A stretch of DNA of 64,000 nucleotides from Tritonibacter litoralis (GTDB lineage Bacteria > Pseudomonadota > Alphaproteobacteria > Rhodobacterales > Rhodobacteraceae): contig NZ_WIBF01000005.1 in NCBI RefSeq assembly GCF_009496005.1, forward strand, positions 62,001 to 126,000, given 5' to 3'. The notes beneath the pieces were generated by a model. The model had not been told where the DNA came from. It made no database searches and saw only the letters and a program-made list of their open reading frames with translations. The stretch's first letter is position 1. Every line of letters starts with the position of its first letter. The position numbers and the translations under genes are program-made. Positions 1 to 7,806 of this stretch are shown piece by piece.

Positions 1-316
1 CGGTCAATGCCGGGCCCGCCGTCACTGTCAACGTGCTGTTGTCCTGCAGGCGTCGGGTTGCGGTCCAGGCTTCTGACAGCGTTAAAAATCCTTCGGCCAC
101 ACCCGGTGCCAGGGTGCGTCCGGCCTCGGTCAGGGCGACGGCGCGATTGAGGCGGCGAAACAGCTTCTCTCCCAGATGCTCTTCCAAGGTCTTGATCTGG
201 AACGACAAGGCCGCAGGCGTCACGTTCAATTCTTCTGCCGCCTTGGCAAAAGACATGTGGCGCGCGGCAGCATCAAAGGCACGCAAGGCGGTGAGAGGGG
301 GCAGGCGGTCAGACAT
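1..316 (-). CDS. LysR-family transcriptional regulator, N-terminal part (cut by window start)
   Basis: The reverse strand from the ATG at 316 reads an open frame to the window edge, about 105 residues. It begins MSDRLPPLTALRAFDAAARH and continues with FAKAAEELNVTPAALSFQI, which is the winged helix-turn-helix of the LysR family and closest in style to GcvA-type regulators. The effector-binding half lies outside the window, so the ligand and target cannot be named. It is divergent from the tiny ORF at 429; LysR proteins commonly control the gene they face, so that ORF or the 317-428 gap is a possible target. This is inference only. Confidence 0.88.
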   Translation of the reverse strand, partial: MSDRLPPLTALRAFDAAARHMSFAKAAEELNVTPAALSFQIKTLEEHLGEKLFRRLNRAVALTEAGRTLAPGVAEGFLTLSEAWTATRRLQDNSTLTVTAGPALT

Positions 317-428
317 GTTCACACAAGTAATACTTAACTGAAGGTCTGAAAAGTCTCGTTTGTGCGTTTGAAACGAAAAGTGCATTTTGATTGCAGTTAA
401 GACACGCTAACCCGAACAGGAGGCCAAG

Positions 429-575
429 ATGATTGAAGCAACAACCCAGGCGCATATCGCACAGGCCATGCACCGTGCCCATGCCGAACGGAGCAAGGCA
501 TTTTCGGTCCTTTGGGGCTGGCTGTGGAATCTATCAGTTCGGCGCAGCCGCGCCCCGTCTTCCCGCTGGGCCTAG
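429..575 (+). CDS. Small hypothetical protein (48 aa)
   Basis: A 49-codon frame starts with ATG behind a strong ribosome binding site (AGGAGG ending six bases before the ATG) and ends at TAG 573-575. It is directly followed by a strong hairpin terminator. The product is basic and tryptophan-rich near its middle (WGWLWN) and begins MIEATTQAHIAQAMHRAHAE. I do not recognise a family with certainty; many short proteins of this type with an N-terminal amphipathic helix occur in Rhodobacteraceae. It faces the LysR gene across 112 bp and could be its target. Support comes from the SD, the terminator and the divergent layout, not from homology. Confidence 0.6.
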   Translation: MIEATTQAHIAQAMHRAHAERSKAFSVLWGWLWNLSVRRSRAPSSRWA

Positions 576-602
576 GCGCCAGGTCCTTACGGGATACACA
601 AG

Positions 603-628
603 AGGGCCGCTCCGGTGTGGGCGGCCCT
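603..628. terminator. Hairpin terminator between the small ORF and phaB
   Basis: Arms AGGGCCGC (603-610) and GCGGCCCT (621-628) are perfectly complementary around a 10-base loop. The hairpin sits between the converging ends of the small plus-strand ORF and phaB and could serve both; the T-run is short on either side. Confidence 0.7.
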
Positions 629-651
629 TGCTGTTGACACTGTAACGTCGC

Positions 652-1374
652 TTAGACGACGAATTGCGCCCCATTGGCGGAAATGGTCGAGCCGTTGATA
701 AACGAGGCATCGTCCGACGCCAGGAAGGCAACACAGCGCGCGATTTCCTCAGGCTCACCCAGGCGGCCGGTTGGGATCTGACCGATGATCATGTCACGGA
801 CCTTCTCAGGAACCGCCATCACCATTTCGGTTGCAATGTAACCGGGGCAGATCGCGTTGGCGGTGATGCCTTTGGCAGCGCCTTCTTGTGCCAGCGATTT
901 CACGATGCCCAGATCGCCCGCTTTGGTCGCAGCATAGTTCACCTGACCAAATTGACCCTTTTGACCGTTGATGGAAGAGATCACGATGACCCGGCCAAAA
1001 CCGCGCTCACGCATGCCCGGCCACACCGGATGCACGGTGTTAAAAACGCCGGTCAGGTTGGTGTCGATCACTTGCTGCCACTGTTCTGGTGTCATCTTGT
1101 GAAACGGTGCGTCACGCGTGATGCCGGCATTGGCAACAACAACGTCAATCCCACCCAGCTCTTCTTCAACTTTTGCGATACCGGCTTTCGATTCTTCGTA
1201 ATCGCCCACGTTCCACTTGAACGTTTTGATACCGGTCTCTTCGGTAAAATTGGCCGCGGCTTCGTCATTTCCCGCGTAGGTCGCTGCAACGGTATAACCC
1301 TCTGCTTTGAGGGTCTTAGAGATCGCTGCGCCGATTCCACGGGAACCCCCGGTGACGAGTGCAGTACGTGCCAT
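652..1374 (-). CDS. phaB: Acetoacetyl-CoA reductase (PHB synthesis)
   Basis: The 240-residue product is a short-chain dehydrogenase that reduces acetoacetyl-CoA to (R)-3-hydroxybutyryl-CoA with NADPH, in the cytoplasm. The nucleotide-binding motif TGGSRGIG is at residues 8-15, NAG at 82-84, and the catalytic triad Ser134, Tyr147, Lys151 (YAATK) is intact. The C-terminal NGAQFVV ending is typical of PhaB. The start is the ATG at 1374, with GGAGGAA just upstream; a longer frame from 1512 has no comparable support. It lies downstream of phaA but a terminator at 1519-1540 separates them, so it probably has its own promoter. (R)-3-hydroxybutyryl-CoA can go to PHB or to the ethylmalonyl-CoA pathway, whose genes occur further along. 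Confidence 0.96.
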   Translation of the reverse strand: MARTALVTGGSRGIGAAISKTLKAEGYTVAATYAGNDEAAANFTEETGIKTFKWNVGDYEESKAGIAKVEEELGGIDVVVANAGITRDAPFHKMTPEQWQQVIDTNLTGVFNTVHPVWPGMRERGFGRVIVISSINGQKGQFGQVNYAATKAGDLGIVKSLAQEGAAKGITANAICPGYIATEMVMAVPEKVRDMIIGQIPTGRLGEPEEIARCVAFLASDDASFINGSTISANGAQFVV

Positions 1375-1424
1375 GATAATCTTCCTCCACTTGAGTAGTC
1401 TCTTGGTAATTAAATTGCAAAATT

Positions 1425-1435
1425 CTGCGTCGCAG
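1425..1435. promoter_or_regulatory. CTGC-N3-GCAG palindrome upstream of phaB
   Basis: CTGC GTC GCAG lies 51 bp upstream of the phaB start. From memory, this CTGC-N3-GCAG form is the operator described for PhaR, the PHB-responsive repressor, in Rhodobacter. The same pattern occurs upstream of mdh and mcl2 in this window. Confidence 0.5.
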
Positions 1436-1518
1436 CGCAAGCAAATTGCGAGTATGATTTCACTTTTTTCAAAGTTCATTTTGCACGACTTATCGTAACG
1501 GGCAGATGTCAAAACAAA

Positions 1519-1540
1519 AGGGCACCCCTAGGGGTGCCCT
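1519..1540 (-). terminator. Rho-independent terminator of phaA
   Basis: A perfect palindrome with arms AGGGCACCCC and GGGGTGCCCT around TA. In the minus direction it runs into a T-rich stretch (TTTGTTTTGACA), so it should end transcripts from phaA before phaB. Confidence 0.85.
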
Positions 1541-1564
1541 CATAAATGACGGTATTTTAATCGT

Positions 1565-2740
1565 TTATGGACGTTCGACGCACAATGCGACACCCATGCC
1601 ACCACCGATACACAGGGTCGCCAGACCCTTTTTGGCATCGCGGCGCTTCATCTCAAACAAAAGCGTATTCAGAACGCGGCAGCCCGAAGCACCAATTGGG
1701 TGACCGATAGCGATGGCACCACCGTTGACGTTTACGATCGCCGGATCCCAGCCCATGTCCTTGTTCACGGCGCAGGCCTGCGCTGCAAAAGCTTCGTTGG
1801 CTTCAACCAGATCCAGGTCATCAACGCTCCAGCCGGCTTTCTCCAGCGCTTTGCGCGATGCATAGATCGGGCCAACACCCATGATCGATGGATCCAGACC
1901 TGCGGTTGCATAAGAGGCGATTCGCGCCAGCGGCTCGATGCCGCGCTTTTCGGCCTCATCCGCGCTCATCAGCAGGGTTGCAGCCGCACCGTCATTCAGA
2001 CCGGATGCGTTTGCAGCGGTGACAGAGCCGTCCTTGGCAAAGGCCGGGCGCAGTTTCTGCATGCCTTCGATGGTGGCACCGTGGCGGATGTATTCATCCG
2101 CATCCACGGTGATGTCACCTTTGCGGTGCTTTACGATAAACGGCACGATCTCATCGGCGAATTTACCGGCCTTTTGTGCCGCTTCCGCTTTGTTTTGCGA
2201 GGCCAGTGCGAACTCATCCTGCATCTCGCGGCTGATCTGCCATTTCTCAGCCACGTTTTCCGCAGTCTGACCCATGTGATAGCCATTAAACGCATCCCAC
2301 AGACCGTCGCGGATCATGGTGTCGATGTATTTCATGTCACCCATCTTGTGACCGGCACGCAGGTTTGCGGCATGGGGCGACAGGGTCATGTTTTCCTGGC
2401 CACCGGCGGCCACAATCGATGCATCGCCCAGCATGATGTGTTGTGCACCCAGGGCAACAGCGCGCAGACCCGAGCCACAGACCTGGTTGATCCCCCAGGC
2501 GGCGCTTTCTTGCGGCAGGCCTGCGTTGATATGCGCCTGACGCGCGGGGTTCTGGCCTTGGGCGGCGGTCAGCACCTGGCCCAGAATGGTCTCTGATACT
2601 TCGGCTTTGTCGACGCCTGCGCGTTCAACCACGGCTTCCAGAACAGCTTTGCCCAGATCGTGGGCTGGCGTGGTGGCGAAAGAGCCGCCAAAGCTACCGA
2701 CTGCGGTACGCGCAGCGGATGCAATTACAACATTGGTCAT
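1565..2740 (-). CDS. phaA: Acetyl-CoA C-acetyltransferase (beta-ketothiolase)
   Basis: A 391-residue thiolase that condenses two acetyl-CoA to acetoacetyl-CoA. The nucleophilic Cys88 is in [10 protein letters not shown], His347 in the GHPIGASG motif, and Cys377 in the C-terminal CIGGGMG motif, so the active site is complete and the length matches biosynthetic thiolases. The ATG at 2740 follows AAAGGACC. The gene feeds phaB, located 190 bp downstream on the same strand behind a strong terminator. The pair supplies acetoacetyl-CoA reduction both for PHB storage and for the ethylmalonyl-CoA pathway (ecm, mch and mcl2 in this window). No PHB synthase gene is seen here. Confidence 0.97.
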   Translation of the reverse strand: MTNVVIASAARTAVGSFGGSFATTPAHDLGKAVLEAVVERAGVDKAEVSETILGQVLTAAQGQNPARQAHINAGLPQESAAWGINQVCGSGLRAVALGAQHIMLGDASIVAAGGQENMTLSPHAANLRAGHKMGDMKYIDTMIRDGLWDAFNGYHMGQTAENVAEKWQISREMQDEFALASQNKAEAAQKAGKFADEIVPFIVKHRKGDITVDADEYIRHGATIEGMQKLRPAFAKDGSVTAANASGLNDGAAATLLMSADEAEKRGIEPLARIASYATAGLDPSIMGVGPIYASRKALEKAGWSVDDLDLVEANEAFAAQACAVNKDMGWDPAIVNVNGGAIAIGHPIGASGCRVLNTLLFEMKRRDAKKGLATLCIGGGMGVALCVERP

Positions 2741-2984
2741 GACTTTTGGTCCTTTGACATCCAGATATTGCGGAAGCGGGTCACACGTATTTACGCTGTC
2801 TGTCGACCGGCATTCCCCCTCCCATCAGCGGTACATTACGCGAAGCTATGCACCTGCAGCAATTCGCAAGGTGTCGCAGCCACGGGTGCAAAGTCAACCG
2901 AAACCGGTGTTTTTTACCGTGTGTTGTCAGGGGAAATTAGCGCTAAAGTTGAGGTGGGGGTTGTCCCAACACTCCCCAATTAGG

Positions 2985-3824
2985 TCACGCGCGATGGCGT
3001 TGCTTCAAATCTTCGACCCAAGGTGCGCGCACAGTTGGCGCCCCAAACAGATACCCCTGCAGGCAGTCCACACCAATGGAAATCAGGAATTCTGCATCGT
3101 TCTGGGTCTCGACCGATTCGGCAACGGTCAGCATATCAAACTGCTTGGCCACGCCCACCAGCGCCCGCACAACAGCTTGATTATCATAGTTTTCTGAGAC
3201 CTTACGCACAAACTGCCCGTCCAGTTTCACCGCATCAAAGAAGAACTGCCGGAAATGGGCAATCGACATGCTGCCTGCGCCAAAGTTATCCATGGCAAAG
3301 GCGATGCCATGCTCCTGCATCCGGGTCATGAAATCCAACACCAGCTCGGGCGCGCCCTGGGTGGAGGCTTCGGTGATTTCCAACAACAACCGCTCGCCAA
3401 TGGTGCTGTCATTTTTCAGGAACCGTTTCAGCGCCTGATTCCAACGTTCATAGCCGATAGAGCGGGCCGACATGTTGATCGACAGGCGAATATCGGGATG
3501 TTTGCTGAGCGCCCGAAGGCCGTGTTGCAGGGCCAGACAGTCCAGTTCGCGCCCCAATTCTGTGTCTTCGACCACATCCATAAACTCACGCGCGGGAATC
3601 ACCCGGCCGGTGGCATCCAGCACCCGGATGTAGCCTTCATAAAAGGCCACACCATTGGGCGGCAGCGCCTGCATGATCGGCTGATAGGCCAGCATCGTTT
3701 GGTCGTATTTGATTGCATCCGCAACCATATCCAGCGTCGACCGGTCCCGATTGGCCACGGCAGAGCCCAAAGGGGTGTCCGATCCCTCGGACATGTCGGC
3801 CATCTTGATGCGATCTTTCTTCAC
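2985..3824 (-). CDS. EAL-domain protein, probably degenerate c-di-GMP phosphodiesterase
   Basis: A single EAL domain covers nearly all of the roughly 280-residue product, with no membrane segment. EAL itself reads EGY (FYEGYIRV). The metal or substrate residues N in INMS, E in LEITE, K in VKLDG, E in VAESVE and the C-terminal QGYLFG are kept. The usual DDFG is DNFG, so one catalytic aspartate is replaced by Asn. Reduced or absent hydrolysis, with a c-di-GMP binding or regulatory role, is therefore likely. The start is uncertain: GTG at 3824 has GGAG at good spacing, ATG at 3803 (MADMSEG) has a weak SD, and a TTG at 3866 is also in frame. It stands alone between phaA and tlpA. Confidence 0.85.
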   Translation of the reverse strand: MKKDRIKMADMSEGSDTPLGSAVANRDRSTLDMVADAIKYDQTMLAYQPIMQALPPNGVAFYEGYIRVLDATGRVIPAREFMDVVEDTELGRELDCLALQHGLRALSKHPDIRLSINMSARSIGYERWNQALKRFLKNDSTIGERLLLEITEASTQGAPELVLDFMTRMQEHGIAFAMDNFGAGSMSIAHFRQFFFDAVKLDGQFVRKVSENYDNQAVVRALVGVAKQFDMLTVAESVETQNDAEFLISIGVDCLQGYLFGAPTVRAPWVEDLKQRHRA

Positions 3825-3937
3825 GGCAAAGGCTCCAGGCGGGTCACGTCGTCCAATATGCGTCAAACCACAGGATCCTGCAAAAGAGTGAAGCGGTGAT
3901 TAAAGTTCGGATTTTAAACAGTGTTCCCGAAACAGAA

Positions 3938-3967
3938 AGAGAGCGGCTGAGGTCATCAGCGCTCTCT
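3938..3967 (-). terminator. Probable terminator of tlpA
   Basis: Arms AGAGAGC and GCTCTCT enclose a second inner pairing GCTGA/TCAGC. It lies 47 bp past the tlpA stop. The minus-direction tail TTCTGTTTCGGG is only moderately T-rich. Confidence 0.6.
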
Positions 3968-4013
3968 TCAATTTCTGTATCACAGCAGGTCTTTGCGGTT
4001 GGTAAAGCCGCGG

Positions 4014-4577
4014 TTACTCGGCGTCGATCATCGCCTGAACAATGGCCTTGGCGCTGTCGGAATTCCATTCCGCATCCCCCAACAGCCGGGCGACCTCTTC
4101 ACCGTCGCGGTTGAGCAATACGGTAATCGGCAGACCGATGACGGCCATATTGCGAGCCAGGTTCTGACGGTCGTCTTGGTGGCGGGGCAGGTTGGTGATG
4201 CCGTTTTCGTCAAAAAACTTGCGGATGCCCGCCGGTGAATTGCGGCCTGTGGCAATGGTCAGGACCTCAAAATCCTCACCGCCGAACTCCTCTTGCAACT
4301 CGGCGATCTGTGGCATTTCCTTGCGGCAGGGCGCGCACCAGGTAGCCCAGAAGTTCAACAGAACAACTTTGCCTTTGTAGTCCTGCAGGGTTGCCGTGCC
4401 CGCATCATCGGCCAGGTTAAACGGCTGGTCCGAGACAGCTTTGGGCGCGCTGTGAACCACAAGACGGCGCAGGCTGTCTTCACGCAGCGCTTCCAGCGCG
4501 GCAGGATCCGCTGCATGAGCGGCATTTGCACCTATGGCCAAGGCCATATAAAGGGTGAGGTGACGAAACAGACGCAT
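4014..4577 (-). CDS. tlpA: TlpA-family thiol:disulfide reductase, periplasmic
   Basis: A 187-residue secreted thioredoxin-fold protein. A signal peptide covers about residues 1-22 (cleavage near AHA-ADP). The redox centre WCAPC has Cys81 and Cys84, and a cis-proline loop (GLPITV) follows. Members of this family reduce periplasmic disulfides, often for cytochrome c or oxidase maturation; the specific partner cannot be read from sequence. The ATG at 4577 is preceded by GGAG. It is divergent from argH with only 20 bp between start codons, so its promoter must lie inside argH or be very compact. Confidence 0.92.
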   Translation of the reverse strand: MRLFRHLTLYMALAIGANAAHAADPAALEALREDSLRRLVVHSAPKAVSDQPFNLADDAGTATLQDYKGKVVLLNFWATWCAPCRKEMPQIAELQEEFGGEDFEVLTIATGRNSPAGIRKFFDENGITNLPRHQDDRQNLARNMAVIGLPITVLLNRDGEEVARLLGDAEWNSDSAKAIVQAMIDAE

Positions 4578-4597
4578 AATTTCTCCAGGGTTCCACC

Positions 4598-5992
4598 ATG
4601 ACAGATCAAACCTCGAACCAAATGTGGGGCGGCCGCTTTGCCGCTGGTCCAGACGCGATCATGGAGGCAATTAATGCCTCGATCGGTTTTGACAAGCGAA
4701 TGGCAGCACAAGACATTGCCGGTTCCAGGGCCCACGCAGCGATGCTCGCTGCCACAGGCGTTATTACGGATAATGACGCGGACGCCATTCGGGAAGGTCT
4801 GCTCACCGTTTTGTCAGAGATTGAAACGGGAAAGTTTGAATATTCCACCGCTTTGGAAGACATTCACATGAATGTAGAGGCGCGGCTGAAGGAAATCATC
4901 GGCGAACCCGCTGGCCGACTGCACACCGGCCGGTCCCGTAACGATCAGGTGGCGACCGATTTCAAACTCTGGGTGCGCGACCAGTTTGACGCGGCGGAGA
5001 AAGGCCTGTTGGCGCTGATCGCGGCTTTGGTCGATCAGGCAGAAGCCGGCGCCGATTGGGTGATGCCGGGCTTCACTCACCTGCAAACCGCGCAACCGGT
5101 GACCTGGGGCCATCATATGATGGCCTATGTGGAGATGTTTGGCCGCGATCTGTCCCGTGTGCGTGACGCCCGCGCCCGGATGAACGAATCACCCCTGGGT
5201 TCGGCGGCTTTGGCGGGCACCTCTTTCCCGATTGATCGGGACATGACCGCCAGCGCGCTTGGCTTTGACCGTCCAACCGCAAATTCGCTGGATGCCGTCT
5301 CGGACCGGGATTTTGCGCTGGAATTCCTGTCGGTCGCCTCGATCTGCGCCATGCACCTGTCCCGCTTTGCCGAAGAGCTGGTGATCTGGTCCTCCGCCCA
5401 GTTCCGATTTGTGACGCTCTCGGACCGTTTCTCCACCGGCTCCTCGATCATGCCACAAAAGAAAAACCCCGACGCGGCTGAACTGATCCGCGCCAAGGTT
5501 GGCCGGATCTTTGGCGCCAACACCGCGCTGATGATGGTAATGAAAGGGCTGCCGCTGGCCTATTCCAAGGACATGCAGGAAGACAAAGAACAGGTCTTTG
5601 ACGCCGCTGACAACTGGATGCTGGCGCTGGCAGCAATGGAAGGCATGGTCAAGGATATGACCGGCAACCGCGAAAGCCTTGCAGCAGCAGCCGGCTCTGG
5701 CTTCTCCACTGCCACGGATCTGGCCGACTGGATGGTCCGGGTGCTCAAGGTGCCGTTCCGCGACGCGCATCATGTGACCGGCACGCTGGTGGCCATGGCA
5801 GAAGCCCGCGGCTGTGATCTGCCGGACCTGAGCCTTGAGGACATGCAGGGCGTGCATGCGGGCATCACCGATGATATCTTTAGCGTGCTTGGCGTGGAGA
5901 ACTCGGTAAACTCCCGTATGAGCTATGGGGGCACCGCACCGGCACAGGTCCGCGCGCAGGTCGCCCGCTGGAAAGAGATCCTGAACAGCTGA
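4598..5992 (+). CDS. argH: Argininosuccinate lyase
   Basis: A 464-residue member of the fumarase/aspartase superfamily. It cleaves argininosuccinate to arginine and fumarate, the last step of arginine synthesis. The signature [12 protein letters not shown] begins at residue 281 with catalytic Ser283, and the general acid/base His161 sits in GFTHLQ. Length and motif order match the family from end to end. The ATG follows AGGG at eight bases. It begins a co-directional run with two small lipoproteins, lysA and a DUF4175 protein, an arrangement I recall as common in Rhodobacteraceae. Confidence 0.98.
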   Translation: MTDQTSNQMWGGRFAAGPDAIMEAINASIGFDKRMAAQDIAGSRAHAAMLAATGVITDNDADAIREGLLTVLSEIETGKFEYSTALEDIHMNVEARLKEIIGEPAGRLHTGRSRNDQVATDFKLWVRDQFDAAEKGLLALIAALVDQAEAGADWVMPGFTHLQTAQPVTWGHHMMAYVEMFGRDLSRVRDARARMNESPLGSAALAGTSFPIDRDMTASALGFDRPTANSLDAVSDRDFALEFLSVASICAMHLSRFAEELVIWSSAQFRFVTLSDRFSTGSSIMPQKKNPDAAELIRAKVGRIFGANTALMMVMKGLPLAYSKDMQEDKEQVFDAADNWMLALAAMEGMVKDMTGNRESLAAAAGSGFSTATDLADWMVRVLKVPFRDAHHVTGTLVAMAEARGCDLPDLSLEDMQGVHAGITDDIFSVLGVENSVNSRMSYGGTAPAQVRAQVARWKEILNS

Positions 5993-6034
5993 TCCCGAAA
6001 GGGTCAGCGCGTGTAAAAAAGAAGGAGGCCCGAT

Positions 6035-6211
6035 ATGTCCAAATTGTTCTGCCTGATGGCGGCTTTGATGGTTCTGGCCTCCTGCGGCGCGGATGGCGAA
6101 CCCATTCGCCCGACCTTTGGCGTTGGCGTCAATGTCTCCAGCAGCGGTGTGCATGTGGGCAGCAGCGTCGGCGTCAGCAAAGGGCCGGTGTCTGTCGCAG
6201 TTGGCCTGTAA
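6035..6211 (+). CDS. Small lipoprotein 1 of the argH-lysA interval (58 aa)
   Basis: A 58-residue frame starts at ATG 6035 behind GAAGGAGG. Its N-terminus is a lipoprotein signal with lipobox LASC (Cys17). The rest is short, glycine/valine/serine-rich and alternates hydrophobic and small residues (GVGVNVSSSGVHVGSSVGVS). It is a shadow of no other gene, and the reading frame ends before the next lipoprotein. The position next to lysA recalls the small lipoprotein LptM (YifL) near lysA/dapF in enterics, but I see no convincing sequence match. Its C-terminal pattern resembles that of the next small lipoprotein. Confidence 0.7.
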   Translation: MSKLFCLMAALMVLASCGADGEPIRPTFGVGVNVSSSGVHVGSSVGVSKGPVSVAVGL

Positions 6212-6260
6212 TCAGGCGACGTGGCAGTACGCACGGCATAACAAAAAAAAGGATATCCCC

Positions 6261-6419
6261 TTGCGAATTCTTTGCCTCTTGCTTCTCCTCGCGCCACTTG
6301 CAGCATGTGAAACAAGCCCGCGTTATCCTGATGCCGAACCCGACGCGTCAGACCAAACCCCAAAAACCGGCATCACGATTTCGGGCAGCGCACGGGTTGG
6401 CGTTTCGACAAAGCTGTAA
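6261..6419 (+). CDS. Small lipoprotein 2 of the argH-lysA interval (52 aa)
   Basis: A 52-residue frame begins with TTG at 6261, preceded by AAAAAGGA at seven bases. It reads a hydrophobic signal with lipobox LAAC (Cys16), an acidic linker rich in P, D and E, and a tail GITISGSARVGVSTKL. That tail matches the style of the first lipoprotein (VGVS and similar), which suggests a diverged tandem duplicate. There is no ATG in frame close by, so TTG is the best start. The function is unknown. It is predicted to be anchored in the inner or outer membrane. Confidence 0.6.
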   Translation: MRILCLLLLLAPLAACETSPRYPDAEPDASDQTPKTGITISGSARVGVSTKL

Positions 6420-6503
6420 TCGCGTGTCATGTCTTTTGCTCTATTGTGTTGATCCACTCAGAAATGATTGATCCCCCGCGCCCTTTTCCCTAAACGCGGG
6501 GCC

Positions 6504-7769
6504 ATGGATCATTTTCTCTACCGCGACGGCGCGCTTTACGCCGAGGACGTGCCGGTGGCCGAGATTGCGGCCGCCGTTGGCTCCCCGTGTTACATCTATT
6601 CCACCGCCACATTGTTGCGGCACTTCCGCCTGTTTGATGAGGCTCTGGAGGGCACCGAACACCTGGTCTGCTATGCGATGAAGGCCGCCTCCAATCAGGC
6701 GATCCTCAAGACACTGGCCCAGGCCGGGGCCGGTATGGATGTGGTGAGCCAGGGCGAATATCTGCGGGCCAAGGCTGCAGGCGTGCCAGGGGACAAGATC
6801 GTCTTTTCGGGCGTTGGCAAAACGGCTGAGGAGATTCGCACCGCTCTGACCGGTGGCATCCGCCAGTTCAACGTGGAATCCGAGCCCGAAATGGTTGTGA
6901 TCAGCCGCGTTGCTCAGGAATTGGGCAAAACCGCGCCGATCACCATCCGGGTCAACCCAGACGTGGACGCCAAGACTCATGCCAAGATCGCAACTGGTAA
7001 GTCCGAGAATAAATTTGGCATTCCGATTTCGCGCGCCAAAGAAGTCTATGCGCTGGCGGCCTCGCTGCCGGGGCTCGAAGTGGTGGGGATCGACTGCCAC
7101 ATCGGCTCGCAATTGACCGAATTGGAACCGTTTAAACTGGCCTATGAGAAAGTCGCCGAGCTGACAGAAGCCCTACGCGCCGAAGGTCATAACATTCGCC
7201 GTCTTGATCTCGGCGGGGGCTTGGGCATCCCTTACGCGCGCTCCAACGAAGCGCCGCCCTTGCCGGTTGAATATGGCCAGCTGATCAAGGACACATTGGG
7301 CCACCTTGGCTGCGAGATTGAGATTGAGCCAGGCCGTCTGATCGCAGGCAACGCAGGCATCATGCTGTCCAAAGTGATCTATGTAAAATCCGGCGAAGAC
7401 CGCGATTTCCTGATTGTTGACAGCGCCATGAACGACCTGATCCGCCCGGCCATGTATGAGGCGCATCACGATATCGTGGCGGTGAAGGAACCGGCACCGG
7501 GTGTCGAACAGCGCCCCTATGACATCGTGGGCCCGGTCTGTGAAACCGGCGACACCTTTGCCAAAGCGCGCAATATGCCCCCCTTGGAGGCGGGCGATCT
7601 GATCGCTTTCCGCAGTGCGGGCGCCTATGGTGCGGTGATGGCCAGCGAATACAATTCACGCCCGCTGATTCCCGAGGTTCTCGTTAACGGAAATCAATTC
7701 GCAGTTATTCGCCCGCGCCCAAGCTTTGACGAAATGATAAATCGCGATACCATGCCAGAGTGGCTCTGA
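6504..7769 (+). CDS. lysA: Diaminopimelate decarboxylase
   Basis: A 421-residue PLP enzyme of fold type III that converts meso-diaminopimelate to lysine and CO2. The PLP lysine is Lys60 in CYAMKAAS; HIGSQ and a glycine-rich GGGLG phosphate-binding loop follow, and CETGD near residue 345 supplies the second-subunit catalytic Cys. The ATG at 6504 starts MDHFLYRDGALY, the expected family N-terminus; an upstream TTG at 6468 would add 12 residues without family support. No strong SD is visible. It lies in the argH-lipoproteins-lysA run. Confidence 0.97.
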   Translation: MDHFLYRDGALYAEDVPVAEIAAAVGSPCYIYSTATLLRHFRLFDEALEGTEHLVCYAMKAASNQAILKTLAQAGAGMDVVSQGEYLRAKAAGVPGDKIVFSGVGKTAEEIRTALTGGIRQFNVESEPEMVVISRVAQELGKTAPITIRVNPDVDAKTHAKIATGKSENKFGIPISRAKEVYALAASLPGLEVVGIDCHIGSQLTELEPFKLAYEKVAELTEALRAEGHNIRRLDLGGGLGIPYARSNEAPPLPVEYGQLIKDTLGHLGCEIEIEPGRLIAGNAGIMLSKVIYVKSGEDRDFLIVDSAMNDLIRPAMYEAHHDIVAVKEPAPGVEQRPYDIVGPVCETGDTFAKARNMPPLEAGDLIAFRSAGAYGAVMASEYNSRPLIPEVLVNGNQFAVIRPRPSFDEMINRDTMPEWL

Positions 7770-7806
7770 AGCGTTTCGCCTTCGGAGCAAGCGGAGGCAA
7801 CGCCAG

